Below are positions 8,101 to 17,038 of a stretch of DNA of 64,000 nucleotides, one piece after another. Position numbers and translations under genes: made by a program. A model generated the notes under the pieces. That model did no database searches, was not told the origin of the DNA, and saw nothing but the letters and a program-made list of their open reading frames with translations. Position 1 is the first letter of the stretch; every line of letters starts with the position of its first letter. The stretch is from an uncultured Bacteroidales bacterium (GTDB taxonomy: Bacteria > Bacteroidota > Bacteroidia > Bacteroidales > Paludibacteraceae): assembly GCA_946534715.1 (NCBI GenBank), contig CAMNCW010000036.1, forward strand, positions 1 to 64,000. Reading direction: 5' to 3'.

Positions 8101-11100
8101 GAGTTGCGTACACCGATCATGATCGTCGTCACTTCCTCCAAGGTCGGGTTACCGAGCACCGTGATCTTGTTCTGCGGCTTGCCCGAGGCCTCGTCGTAGA
8201 TGACGTAAGGAATAGTGTTGCTCACACCCTCGTTGCCCGCGCGTTTGGCTTTGTTTCGCGCTATCTTCGCGTCCGTCAGCACTTTGAGTGCAAAGTCGAA
8301 CATGTTCTCTTTCGGCCAAACGATCTCGCGGTCTGCGGCGGAGTTGTTATTGTATTGACCCGGCTGTGTCAGCACAAGCGGGATCTCATATTCGTAGTAG
8401 TTGTTGCGCAAGTCGGCTCCCAAACGGATGAAACAGCTCAAATCGCCGTCTTTCAGCTCGGGGTCAATGCTGCTCATCTGCTCCGCGTGGACGAACATCT
8501 GCAGGTTTTTGTATTGACGCATGTCGTAGCCGGTGTTCTTGTACATCGCACGTGCATCGCGCGGACTGAGGTTCATCACGCGCAACACCATAGCCTGCTC
8601 GTTCTGCGCGATGAGTTGTGCCTGACCCGGGTCGGTCTGACGGCTCACGCCCGGAGGTAACACGTAGTTGATCGGAGTACGGGTGTTGTTCTCCTCTATA
8701 TTGACGGTCTGTACGTCTATCTGCGCTCCGGTGTTGACGGCTACGCCCACAGGCGCCAAGTCGCGCGTGTACTGACGCCAGTCGCCACGTACCAGATCCA
8801 TCGTCGCAAAACGAAGGTGCGTCTCTTTCTCAAAGCCTGTCAGGTATATACGCATGAAGCGGATCGACTTCCAGTTGCGGATCGAACCCACACGCTGCAT
8901 GTTCGCACTGTCGCCGCGGAGAGGTATCTTGAACTGATACCATGTCACTTCCTGCGTCTCGCCGTTACGAAGGGTCACGCGGCGCACTTTCTTTTCCGTG
9001 ATGTGCTGGCGGCCGACCTCCATCATGTCCGGACGGAGGATCACTTTGTATTGATAGTATTTCTCGTATTCGTTGAGGGTGTTGTCTTGGTTGATATCCT
9101 CTATATCCGGGGTCATGGTAGCTGCCGTTCCGTAACTCTCGGTCTGCTGCTCCGATGCCGGCGAGTTGCCTTCCGTTCCGTTGAAGTGCTTGTAGCGGTT
9201 CAGAATGCTTACCTGCTCCTGGTCGAAGTCCGTGCCGCGGTAATAGTGGTAGTTATCGCCGGCAGGGTCGTTAAGCGGCGAGAAACGGTCGTTCTCCCAT
9301 TGTGCGAGTACTGAACTGTTCACTTTGCTCCGCAACTCATCTACATACGTCTTGTATGCCGGCCAGTTCTGCTCTTGCGTCGTACTCAGTCCGTTCAGAC
9401 CCACATCCTGCAAAGCCCGCGCACCTGCCTCGTTGCTGAACGCCACTACCGTACTGTTCGTACGCGGCGTGTAACCCCATACCGTCGAATCGATGCGGCC
9501 TTGGTCTGCGGCGCTCACGGGCAAACCGTGCTCGAAGCTCTTCTTGCCGTCGCGTAAGATATCTTCGCTCACATCACCGAGGTTGAAATACAACTCGCCT
9601 TCGTACCCGTCGGGGTTCGTCAGACCCGGATCCATCAACCAGAACTGGATATACTCGATATTCGCTTTTTCGAAGTCCGTGTTGTCCAACTTGCGCATGA
9701 TACCAGCCCAGCGTTTCTTCGGGTTCGTCAACTGACCCTCGCTGTTGATCTCGCTGGCGCTGACGTTATACTGACCGCGCTCGGTGGGGTAGTATGCTAA
9801 GTTCAGTACGGACAGCTTCGTGTCCACGTTGCTGGCTTCCTGACGGTTCGGATAAATCTCTTCCTGATAAACGATACGCGTGCGGTGGTCGCTCAAGGCC
9901 GCTAAGTCATTACGGATGTGGTCCGGCGTGTTCGTCTGCGGGAAACCGAAGATAGGATCGACGGCGAACCATGCCATGTGAGCACGGTTCTTGTTGTAAC
10001 TCGTCTGGTTGATATCTTTGGATTCGGCAAAGACCGTCGGAGTTGCCGCTAAATACCAGTAACTGGGGTAGTGGACGTCGATGTTCGTCGTCGTGGCCTC
10101 AAAATCGTCGATATACGCCGTTCCTACTTTGCCCACATCGCCCGTATGGCCCGGAATGAGGTGCGCAAACTCTGCGTTCAAAGAGAACGTGGAAGGAGCG
10201 GTGGCGGTGATCCAGGGGATCTTGTCTATCGCGTTCGTTAACCATTGCATCTCCGTCTTCCAACTGCCGTTGAGACCCCATATCGTGTTCGCTAACGGCT
10301 CTGAACCCGTGGTCACTTTCGTCGTCAGAGGACGTTCGCGTAAGTGCATGATCGTACCGCCGAGAACAAAGTCTTTGGTGAACTCGTACTCCATATGGGC
10401 GCCGAAAAGGGACTTGCGTTGCATCGAGAACGTCGATTGGTTTTCCAATTTCACATCCACGTTCGTTCCTGACTCCAAGATCGAGCTGTTGAGAATGGTC
10501 ACGGTTCCCATCGTGTAATCGACCGTGTAGTCCACGTTCTCCACGAGGGTCGCACCGCCGGCGGTTACCGTCACAGAACCGCGAGGCACGTTCATCGCAC
10601 CCAAACGGATCTCGCTTCCGTTCGTGCCTTTGTATTTACCGGTCAGGTGGAATTTGTTCTTCTCGCTCAACTCCTGCGCGATGACCAAAGTCGAGTCGTA
10701 CAACTCCGGGAAGCAGTATTTGGCTACTAACCGCGGGTCATTGCCTAAACTCTTTGCCAGGTGACTGCCGAATGGCTCCAATACCGGGAAGATGATGCGG
10801 CCGTTCGAGGCATACACCGTCAGACCCTCTAACCAGTCGAACCGGCCATCAGGACTCGCGTTGTGCTTCTGGTCCAAACGGTCTAAGTTCATCACGCGGA
10901 TCAGCTGTTTGCCGTTGATCGGACCTTCGTTCAGGTATTGTACATCCGTTCCCACCGAGTCGTTTCGGTATGTCACGTATAACTCGAATTTCTCTTGATT
11001 GATGCTGGTCGCGCCTAACGAATAGATGTTTTTCATCATCAGGTCCCATGTGCCGCGGCCTTTCTTACCCGGCGCGTTGGTCGTGCTTTTCAGCATCTTC

Positions 11101-12812
11101 AGAGCCAGGGTCGCCGAACGGTTCTGATCTGCCGGAGAGGAATAGAGCGTATCTACCACCTGGTCGGTCGAGAACTCACCCACTTGGTAAACTTGACCGT
11201 TGTACGTAAATTCATAGGCTACCGCCAACACCTCGTCTTGGTTCAGCGCGCTCTTCAAAGAAATGTAACCCAACGCGGGATTAAGCGTATATTCGCTGCT
11301 GGAGAGCAGACGTGCTGACTCGATCTTGTCGAAATCCACACCGCCTTCCATGCCGTTCAGACCTTCCAATACCGAACTGGTCTGCTGGATGTCGCGGAAG
11401 GGAGTGCCTTGAATGACGCCGTAAAGGGTGTTGGCGTTGTTATCGGGGATCACATTCGCCGCGCTGCTCCAGGCGCTGTTCTGTACGTGCTCGCTGTTTT
11501 CACCTAAGTCCGCAAAAGCCACGATGTTACGTGCCTGGTCATAGTTACCGCGTTTGTTCGTGATCCACACCTCGATCTTGTTGATCTTCACGCCGCTCGC
11601 TACATATGGAACGGAAGCCATCGCCTCTTCGTAATGGTCGCGGAAGAAATGACCGAGGAAGAAGTGCCGGTTCTCGTCGTAACTGTCGCCGCTGATGTCG
11701 AAGCGCGTCATCTGTGCACCGCCTTTGCTGCTTACCGTCTGAGCCTCGCTGTTCTGCTGGCTGATCAACGCCTGAATGCGGAATTTGCCGAACTTCAGAT
11801 TCGTCTTGATACCGAAAAGCGCCTTACTGCCTCGAATCAACGAACTCGGCAAATCCAACGACACGTTTCCGGCTTCGATGCTCTGGATGATGTCGTCCTC
11901 TTCACCTTTGTAGTTCAACTTCAGGTTCTGCTGGTCAAACGAGAACGACGCCTCCGTGTTGTACGAAAGGTTGAAATTCAACTTCTGTCCGACCTTACCT
12001 TGAATGCTGGCTTGGATCTTCTCGTCAAAATCGAAGATGTTGTTGTTTCTCGCCCGGCGCGTCAGAGAGGGATTGTCGATGTACTGGTGTTTGAAGCCCA
12101 ATAACAACTCGGCGCTTCCTTGCATCTTCAGTTGTACACCGCCCGGACCGAACACTTTGTCTGCCGGACCGATGTTGAACTTCATGTCCGTGATGTCGAA
12201 CTTCTTCTCGTTGTTATGCTCCACTTCGCCGATCTTCTGTTGCCAGTACTGATGCATGATCTGCCGCTCCGCGTAGTGGTTGTACTCGTCTTGCGTCAGC
12301 ATGTACGGCGTCGTGATGTCCGTGTCGCCCATTTTCGTGCGGAGCACATAAGTACCCGTCTCCGGCTGATACTCCACCGTCGTGGTGATGTTGTCCGGAT
12401 CCCGCAGGTCCATCGAACTCTTCGGACTGCTTAACTCGCCGAAGTTCTGAGCGCCTAATTGTTTCACTTTGGTCGGAGCCCAGTAACTGCTGTCGGTCTC
12501 CGTCACGAAATCCGCTGCCTCTTCCGGCGTCAGAGCCGTTGTACTCACGCTGTCTTCGCTGTTAGCCTGTTCATAGGCTCTCTTACGCCGTTCCTCACGC
12601 GCTTTGCGGGCTTCCTCTCGCTTCGCCTCTTCCTCCGCCTTACGCGCTTTCTCTGCCTCTTTCGCCGCTTTCTCCGCCTCTTTCTGAGCCTTCTCTTCCG
12701 CTATCAGCTCCTTCAGGCTCTTTCCCTTGCTCTGTGCGGCTACACCCGTGGACAACACAGGCATCCACAGCAACAGACTAACCAATATGATATGAAAAAA
12801 TCTATGTCTCAA
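5148..12812 (-). CDS. sprA: Cell-surface/outer membrane translocon protein SprA (T9SS, gliding)
   Basis: 2554-aa ORF, signal peptide, SprA-like sequence (e.g. ...FNIGPADKVFGPGGVQLKMQGSAELLLGFKHQYIDNPSL...), downstream of ruvA; TTG start. Confidence 0.9.
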   Translation of the reverse strand: MRHRFFHIILVSLLLWMPVLSTGVAAQSKGKSLKELIAEEKAQKEAEKAAKEAEKARKAEEEAKREEARKAREERRKRAYEQANSEDSVSTTALTPEEAADFVTETDSSYWAPTKVKQLGAQNFGELSSPKSSMDLRDPDNITTTVEYQPETGTYVLRTKMGDTDITTPYMLTQDEYNHYAERQIMHQYWQQKIGEVEHNNEKKFDITDMKFNIGPADKVFGPGGVQLKMQGSAELLLGFKHQYIDNPSLTRRARNNNIFDFDEKIQASIQGKVGQKLNFNLSYNTEASFSFDQQNLKLNYKGEEDDIIQSIEAGNVSLDLPSSLIRGSKALFGIKTNLKFGKFRIQALISQQNSEAQTVSSKGGAQMTRFDISGDSYDENRHFFLGHFFRDHYEEAMASVPYVASGVKINKIEVWITNKRGNYDQARNIVAFADLGENSEHVQNSAWSSAANVIPDNNANTLYGVIQGTPFRDIQQTSSVLEGLNGMEGGVDFDKIESARLLSSSEYTLNPALGYISLKSALNQDEVLAVAYEFTYNGQVYQVGEFSTDQVVDTLYSSPADQNRSATLALKMLKSTTNAPGKKGRGTWDLMMKNIYSLGATSINQEKFELYVTYRNDSVGTDVQYLNEGPINGKQLIRVMNLDRLDQKHNASPDGRFDWLEGLTVYASNGRIIFPVLEPFGSHLAKSLGNDPRLVAKYCFPELYDSTLVIAQELSEKNKFHLTGKYKGTNGSEIRLGAMNVPRGSVTVTAGGATLVENVDYTVDYTMGTVTILNSSILESGTNVDVKLENQSTFSMQRKSLFGAHMEYEFTKDFVLGGTIMHLRERPLTTKVTTGSEPLANTIWGLNGSWKTEMQWLTNAIDKIPWITATAPSTFSLNAEFAHLIPGHTGDVGKVGTAYIDDFEATTTNIDVHYPSYWYLAATPTVFAESKDINQTSYNKNRAHMAWFAVDPIFGFPQTNTPDHIRNDLAALSDHRTRIVYQEEIYPNRQEASNVDTKLSVLNLAYYPTERGQYNVSASEINSEGQLTNPKKRWAGIMRKLDNTDFEKANIEYIQFWLMDPGLTNPDGYEGELYFNLGDVSEDILRDGKKSFEHGLPVSAADQGRIDSTVWGYTPRTNSTVVAFSNEAGARALQDVGLNGLSTTQEQNWPAYKTYVDELRSKVNSSVLAQWENDRFSPLNDPAGDNYHYYRGTDFDQEQVSILNRYKHFNGTEGNSPASEQQTESYGTAATMTPDIEDINQDNTLNEYEKYYQYKVILRPDMMEVGRQHITEKKVRRVTLRNGETQEVTWYQFKIPLRGDSANMQRVGSIRNWKSIRFMRIYLTGFEKETHLRFATMDLVRGDWRQYTRDLAPVGVAVNTGAQIDVQTVNIEENNTRTPINYVLPPGVSRQTDPGQAQLIAQNEQAMVLRVMNLSPRDARAMYKNTGYDMRQYKNLQMFVHAEQMSSIDPELKDGDLSCFIRLGADLRNNYYEYEIPLVLTQPGQYNNNSAADREIVWPKENMFDFALKVLTDAKIARNKAKRAGNEGVSNTIPYVIYDEASGKPQNKITVLGNPTLEEVTTIMIGVRNSGQHDASGEIWVNELRLSQFNEQGGVAAMANAALAVSDIAQVNVAGRLETAGYGSIESNVLDRNLDNFYQLSVSGAIEAGRLFPEQAKIQLPIYASYSNETTSPDYDPLDTDVKLAETLNTFNTKREKDSIKTRSNTVHESTSFSVSNMKVNIHSKKKDMFYDPANFSISASYNKQNEHSPEMEKNITTDHKGSFQYSYSFNPKPWEPFAKVEKVQKVKFLKEMNFYYLPQSWAFSTNMHRTFSHMKMRDLAGVSAEAMDLTFSKDFTWDRNVDIKYDLTKNMKFSFQSAMNAIIDEGKYTPEILKSGYFDEQFNHDKYEAWKDTIQRSLAKFGSPYTYQQVFTASWNVPFNRIPGLDALTANASYNANYNWTRTASTTNGVNRGNTVTSLQTWQVDGTINFETWYGKSKYWKSMTQRYTGRGARRNFRPKTYTQTVALHKGEAVEITHRLNSELLTVTVADSTGKSIPVHFSPSGNTKITMTPKADCASATVTVTTRDPNERTPAQVAGDMFAYVGTMFRRLQVTYRETNSMTMPGFMPEAGFMGQRKTNGVYAPGFDFAFGFIRNDILERAKRYQWLSSDTTIVQPATRAHTSDFDIKVTMEPLPGLKIQLNGKRYMAESNSIIYSYDHLQENITGSFNITQVAIGTMFKRVGRQEENFNNEAFNTFIANRAILTDRVQGQYTGTVLPTVGFMSNIPAGTVYDPSKHGKVNRNSADVLVPAFLAAYTGRDPNRVSLNPFLGFLSILPNWSVTYDGLGKLPWMKDHFKSVTLTHAYTCKYAIGSFGSYSTWVGSESANRQIGFVRDVTTDTPRPSSAFDISNVTITEAFSPLIGVNMTMKNSMNLKAEYRKQRNLALNVTSVQLTEGHTSEFVIGGGYTIKNLSFITKNKDGAQKKVSNDLKLQVDISYKDVKMLLRKVEEGITQASSGNKVLGIKISADYVLSQKINLQLFYDHQGTTPLISSSYPVKSDNIGINIKLMLTR

Positions 12813-12813
12813 T

Positions 12814-12841
12814 TTGTAATTTCTAATTTTTAATTTTTAAT
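12814..12841. repeat. Family A heptad array between ruvA stop and sprA start
   Basis: TTGTAAT TTCTAAT TTTTAAT TTTTAAT. Confidence 0.8.
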
Positions 12842-12843
12842 TT

Positions 12844-13449
12844 CTATAGCATCTTCAATGCCTCTCGGATCACGGCCTCTACTTTCATACTCGGGTCGTT
12901 CTTCAATATCTTATCTACCGCTTTCGCGCTCGCTGCACTTGCAAATCCAAGCATCGTCAATGCGCTCACGGCCTCGGCTTTGACGCCGCTGTCGGCCTCT
13001 ACGTCTAACATCGGAATCTCCGTCGGGTCGCCGCCCAAATCAAGTTTGATTGCTTTGTCTTTCAGATCCACGATGATACGTTGGGCGGTCTTCGGACCTA
13101 AACCTTTCACTTTCGACATCGCTTTCGCATTGCCCGTTGCAATTAACATCCGCAACTCGTCGGCGTTAAATGCGCTCATGATCATCCGTGCAGTCGATGC
13201 CCCCACGCCGCTTACCGTCAGCAGTAACTCAAACAACTGCCTCTCTACTTTCGTCACAAAACCATACACCTCATGCGTATCTTCGCGGATAATTTCCGAG
13301 ATAAAGAGTTTCGCCTCTTTCTCTTCTTTTCCCACCAACGCGCTGTATGTCGGCAATGTGATCGCTATTCCGTAACCCACACCCGCTGCTTCTATCACAG
13401 CTTCCGTCGGGTTCAGTTCTGTCAATATTCCTTTTATATATTCTATCAT
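12844..13449 (-). CDS. ruvA: Holliday junction branch migration protein RuvA
   Basis: MIEYIKGILTELNPTEAVIEAAGVGYGI; LLTVSGVGASTARMIMS; VKGLGPKTAQRIIVDLKDK. Confidence 0.95.
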   Translation of the reverse strand: MIEYIKGILTELNPTEAVIEAAGVGYGIAITLPTYSALVGKEEKEAKLFISEIIREDTHEVYGFVTKVERQLFELLLTVSGVGASTARMIMSAFNADELRMLIATGNAKAMSKVKGLGPKTAQRIIVDLKDKAIKLDLGGDPTEIPMLDVEADSGVKAEAVSALTMLGFASAASAKAVDKILKNDPSMKVEAVIREALKML

Positions 13450-13549
13450 ATATGTTGATGTTCCGTTTATCTGTTGAATTCTTTTTTCACAGATGCTGTC
13501 TCATCTGTTGATTTTCTTTTATATTCCTTTTATATATCTTGTCATATAT
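13426..13549 (-). repeat. Imperfect direct duplication of the ruvA start region
   Basis: TATTCCTTTTATATATTCTATCATATAT (13426-13453) vs TATTCCTTTTATATATCTTGTCATATAT (13522-13549), 25/28 identical. Confidence 0.7.
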
Positions 13550-13584
13550 TCTTATTCGTTTTGTATATGTACACAAAAAACGCG

Positions 13585-13616
13585 CAAAGTTACACTTTTT
13601 TTTTCACATACGCAAG
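13585..13616 (-). promoter_or_regulatory. Bacteroidetes-type promoter for ruvA-sprA
   Basis: Minus strand (C)TTG-N20-TAACTTTG; -33 element is weak (CTTG). Confidence 0.6.
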
Positions 13617-13760
13617 CGCACATGTGTTTTTTTTATAAAAAAGTGCTTTTTTCTTAAATTTTACTACTTTTTGACTGCTTATACTCTCTTTTGACTCAAT
13701 AACTGAACTTTCCCACTTGATCTTTGATCCACGATGCTTTATTTATTTTTCTCGGCTTCT

Positions 13761-13840
13761 AATCCGCTTGTAATTACGATACATACACGATAGATATACG
13801 ATAGATACACGATAGATATACGTTAGATAAACGATACATT
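13761..13840. repeat. 80-bp dispersed repeat copy 1 with 11-bp iterons
   Basis: ACGATACATAC ACGATAGATAT ACGATAGATAC ACGATAGATAT ACGTTAGATAA ACGATACATT; 79/80 identical to 46669-46748. Confidence 0.95.
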
Positions 13841-14035
13841 AAGCGACCCTCATGCTACCATCGTCATGCCATCAGGAACATGTGAACTTTGCTCCAAGGA
13901 TTTTTTTTGCTTTTTTGGGGGTCTTTTGGGCTTGTTTTGGACGAAAGAAAATTTTGTTTCTTTTGTTCCCTTCGTGAACGAATTAAACCATTTTTGCCTA
14001 ATTTTTGATAATTTTTGACCAAATAACCAAAAAAA

Positions 14036-14067
14036 TTTGCATATATGCAATTTTTGTTGTATCTTTG
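14036..14067 (+). promoter_or_regulatory. Bacteroidetes-type promoter for thiL
   Basis: TTTGCATATATGC with TTTG-N20-TATCTTTG. Confidence 0.75.
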
Positions 14068-14099
14068 TAGCCGAATTGTGCATATACGATTATAAAGCT

Positions 14100-15128
14100 A
14101 TGACAGAAATATCCAAATACGGTGAGTTCGGCTTGATTAAGCACCTCACTAAAGACCTCAAAACGGTGCAACCTTCTACCCAGAAATCCATCGGCGACGA
14201 TTGTGCGGTAATGAATTTCGGGAAAGGACAAAATTCCAAGGAAACGCGTGTGCTGATGACAACAGATATGTTGCTCGAAGGCATCCATTTCAACTTGGAA
14301 TACGTGCCTCTCAAACACCTCGGCTACAAGGCGGCGGTGGTTAATTTCTCGGACATCTACGCCATGAACGGTACGCCGACGCAGATCACCGTCTCGCTCG
14401 GTATCTCCAAGCGTTTCTCCGTAGAAGACATCGAAGCCCTTTACGGCGGTATCCGTCTGGCGTGCGAGCGGTACAACGTAGATTTGGTGGGCGGAGACAC
14501 ATGTGCTTCCATGACCGGTTTGACCATCTCAATCACTTGTCTCGGCGTAGCGAACGACAAAGACATCGTCTATCGTAATGGCGCCAAACTCAATGATCTC
14601 ATCTGCGTCTCCGGAAACCTCGGAACGGCGTATATGGGGCTCCAACTCTTGGAGCGCGAACGTCTCGCAAATGCGGAGCAACCCGACTTCTCCGGCAAAG
14701 AGTATTTGTTGGAGCGCCAACTCAAACCCGAAGCACGCAGAGACATTCTCGAAGCGCTTCACAAAGCCGGTGTCAAACCCACAGCGATGATGGATGTCTC
14801 CGACGGACTTTCGTCCGAACTTCTGCATATTTGCACTCAGTCCAACGTGGGTTGCTGTGTGTATGAGGACAAACTGCCAATTGACTACGAAGCAGCGGCA
14901 CTTGCCGAAGAAATGAACCTCAATATCGTTACTTGCGCCCTCAACGGAGGAGAAGACTACGAACTCCTCTTCACCTGTTCATTGGACGATTACGAGAAAC
15001 TGATCCCCATTGAGGACCTCTATATTATCGGTCACATCACCAAGCCCGAATACGGCTGTAACCTCATCGGCAGAAACGGCGAAGAACTCGCCCTCAAAGC
15101 CCAAGGCTGGAACGCGTTTGAACAATAA
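14100..15128 (+). CDS. thiL: Thiamine-monophosphate kinase
   Basis: KSIGDDCAVM, TTDMLLEGIHFNLEYVPLKHLGYKAAVVNFSDIYAMNGTPTQ, MMDVSDGLSSEL. Confidence 0.93.
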   Translation: MTEISKYGEFGLIKHLTKDLKTVQPSTQKSIGDDCAVMNFGKGQNSKETRVLMTTDMLLEGIHFNLEYVPLKHLGYKAAVVNFSDIYAMNGTPTQITVSLGISKRFSVEDIEALYGGIRLACERYNVDLVGGDTCASMTGLTISITCLGVANDKDIVYRNGAKLNDLICVSGNLGTAYMGLQLLERERLANAEQPDFSGKEYLLERQLKPEARRDILEALHKAGVKPTAMMDVSDGLSSELLHICTQSNVGCCVYEDKLPIDYEAAALAEEMNLNIVTCALNGGEDYELLFTCSLDDYEKLIPIEDLYIIGHITKPEYGCNLIGRNGEELALKAQGWNAFEQ

Positions 15129-15131
15129 CCA

Positions 15132-15166
15132 ATTGTAAATTGTGCATTGTGCATTGTGAATTGTAT
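15132..15166. repeat. Family A heptad array (ATTGTGC) upstream of and touching ispD start
   Basis: ATTGTAA ATTGTGC ATTGTGC ATTGTGA ATTGTAT. Confidence 0.9.
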
Positions 15167-15848
15167 GTATAACCTCGCGGTCATATTAGCAGGAGGAATA
15201 GGCAGTCGAGTGGGAGGAGAAAAACCGAAGCAACTCTTGCCGTTGGCGGACGGACGCTCTATCTTGGAGCATTCCGTCGATGCCTTCGAAGACTCGCCCT
15301 TCATTGACGAGATAGCGGTTGTCATGCACCCCGATTGGATCAACACCATGGAACAGTTGCGCCAAACCAACACCTGGCATAAACTGTCCCAAATCATCCC
15401 CGGTGGCAAAGAGCGTTGGGAAAGCAGCTACAATGCTATCAAAGCATTCTGTTCTCCCTCCCTTGTGGGGAGGGATGGGGTGGGGTTATTGCTCCACGAT
15501 GCCGCGCGGCCCTTTGTCTCGCAACGTATCATCGCGGATGTCTGCAAAGCCTTGGAAACGCACGAAGCAGTCACGGTTGCAGTTCCGGTTACCGACACCC
15601 TCTACGAGGTACTAAACAACGAAGTACAAGCGGTGAAGAATAGGAGCGGATTTATGCGTGCACAGACACCACAGGCGTTTCACTTGGACGTGATAGCCGC
15701 CGCTTTTGAGGATGCTATACAGAAAGGCTACATCCGTTCCGTGACGGATGACGTAGCAGTCCTCAAAGCCTATAAACCCGAAATACCGGTTTATATCGTT
15801 TCGGGAGACGAGCAGAACCGCAAAATAACCTACAAGGAAGATTTATAG
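15165..15848 (+). CDS. ispD: 2-C-methyl-D-erythritol 4-phosphate cytidylyltransferase
   Basis: MYNLAVILAGGIGSRVGGEKPKQLLPL; LLLHDAARPFVS; AQTPQAF; VTDDVAVL. Confidence 0.93.
   Translation: MYNLAVILAGGIGSRVGGEKPKQLLPLADGRSILEHSVDAFEDSPFIDEIAVVMHPDWINTMEQLRQTNTWHKLSQIIPGGKERWESSYNAIKAFCSPSLVGRDGVGLLLHDAARPFVSQRIIADVCKALETHEAVTVAVPVTDTLYEVLNNEVQAVKNRSGFMRAQTPQAFHLDVIAAAFEDAIQKGYIRSVTDDVAVLKAYKPEIPVYIVSGDEQNRKITYKEDL
15453..15487. repeat. Family B-II element inside ispD
   Basis: tctccctcccttgtggggagggatggggtggggtt, in frame as SPSLVGRDGVGL. Confidence 0.9.
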
Positions 15849-15853
15849 ATAAA

Positions 15854-17014
15854 ATGAAGATAGTAATTTTAGGAACAGCATACCCGTATCGCGGTGGTCT
15901 CGCTACGTTTAACGAACGCCTTGCGCGGCAGTTCTTGTCCGAAGGACATGAGGTCGAAGTGTGGACCTTCACACTCCAATATCCCTCCTTCCTTTTCCCC
16001 GGCAAGACGCAGTACTCGTCTGAGAAAGCGCCCAACGATCTGTTGATCCGCCGTGTACTGAACTCCTGCAATCCTTTCAATTGGTTGCGTGTGGGACATC
16101 AGCTCCGTAAGGCGGCTCCGGACATGCTCATCTGCTGTTACTGGATGGCGTTCTTTGCGCCGGCATATGGTCTGATCTCGCGCATTGCTCGCCGGAACGG
16201 CAAGACCAAAGCAATCGCACTCGTCCATAACATGATGCCGCACGAACCCTCCATCCTGGATAAACTCTTCGCGCCGTATTTTGTCAAATCCCAGAACGGC
16301 TTTGTCGCCCTCTCGGAGAGCGTAAAAGAGGATATTGAGAAAATTGAATCCTCCCTCCCTTGTGGGGAGGGTCGGGGTGGGGTTTCTCCGGTCTCCGTTT
16401 CCCCTCATCCCATCTATGACCATTACGGCGAACGGATGACCAAAGAGGAAGCATGTAAGGTATTGGGCTTAGATCCCAAGAAGAACTATATGCTATTCTT
16501 CGGACTTGTGCGCGCGTACAAGGGCTTGGACTTGCTGTTAGATGCCTTCGCGCAAATCAAAGACCAACTGCCTTCGCTCCAACTCATCATTGCCGGTGAG
16601 TTCTACGAGGACGAAGAGAAATACCGCGTGCAGATAGCGTCGAACGGACTTGACGAACGCGTCATTCTGCGTAATGAGTTCATCCCCGATGCCGATCTGC
16701 GGAAGTATTTCGGAGCGGCTGACCTCATCGTGCAACCCTATAAATCCGCTACCCAAAGCGGTGTGACACAAGTGGCATTCCATTTCGAGAAACCGATGTT
16801 GGTAACGAATGTCGGCGGTTTGGGAGAGATCGTCCATGACCACCAAATGGGGTATGCCTGTGCGCCGACTGCCGATGCCATAGCCGAGGATGTATTGGAT
16901 TATTTCACCAATAACCGGCAAGCCGCTTATACGGCGTACCTGCAAAAAGAGAAAACCAAATACGCATGGTCCAAAATAACCGAAGCGTTTATTAAAATCA
17001 CCAATAACGAATGA
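15854..17014 (+). CDS. Glycosyltransferase family 4 protein
   Basis: MKIVILGTAYPYRGGLATFNERLARQF; LFFGLVRAYKGLDLLLDAF; VQPYKSATQSGVTQVAF. Confidence 0.88.
   Translation: MKIVILGTAYPYRGGLATFNERLARQFLSEGHEVEVWTFTLQYPSFLFPGKTQYSSEKAPNDLLIRRVLNSCNPFNWLRVGHQLRKAAPDMLICCYWMAFFAPAYGLISRIARRNGKTKAIALVHNMMPHEPSILDKLFAPYFVKSQNGFVALSESVKEDIEKIESSLPCGEGRGGVSPVSVSPHPIYDHYGERMTKEEACKVLGLDPKKNYMLFFGLVRAYKGLDLLLDAFAQIKDQLPSLQLIIAGEFYEDEEKYRVQIASNGLDERVILRNEFIPDADLRKYFGAADLIVQPYKSATQSGVTQVAFHFEKPMLVTNVGGLGEIVHDHQMGYACAPTADAIAEDVLDYFTNNRQAAYTAYLQKEKTKYAWSKITEAFIKITNNE
16350..16389. repeat. Family B-II element inside GT4 gene
   Basis: cctccctcccttgtggggagggtcggggtggggtttctcc, read as SSLPCGEGRGGVS. Confidence 0.9.
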
Positions 17015-17038
17015 CCAAACATCAATCACCAATAATAA
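16997..17038. repeat. Degenerate heptad array spanning the GT4 stop / kdsC start overlap
   Basis: ATCACCA ATAACGA ATGACCA AACATCA ATCACCA ATAATAA. Confidence 0.55.

Noticed and set aside
5388-12833. Numerous 60-226 aa plus-strand ORFs opposite sprA (e.g. 7980..8660, 6582..7115, 8817..9314)
   Set aside because: Antisense shadows of the sprA reading frame with low-complexity His/Val/Arg composition and no recognisable motifs
13757-13840. CRISPR-like array (regularly spaced similar units)
   Set aside because: Units are 11 bp, contiguous and without unique spacers; no cas genes in the window
13850-14083. 77-aa minus ORF upstream of thiL
   Set aside because: Overlaps the thiL promoter and consists mainly of A/T-rich intergenic sequence
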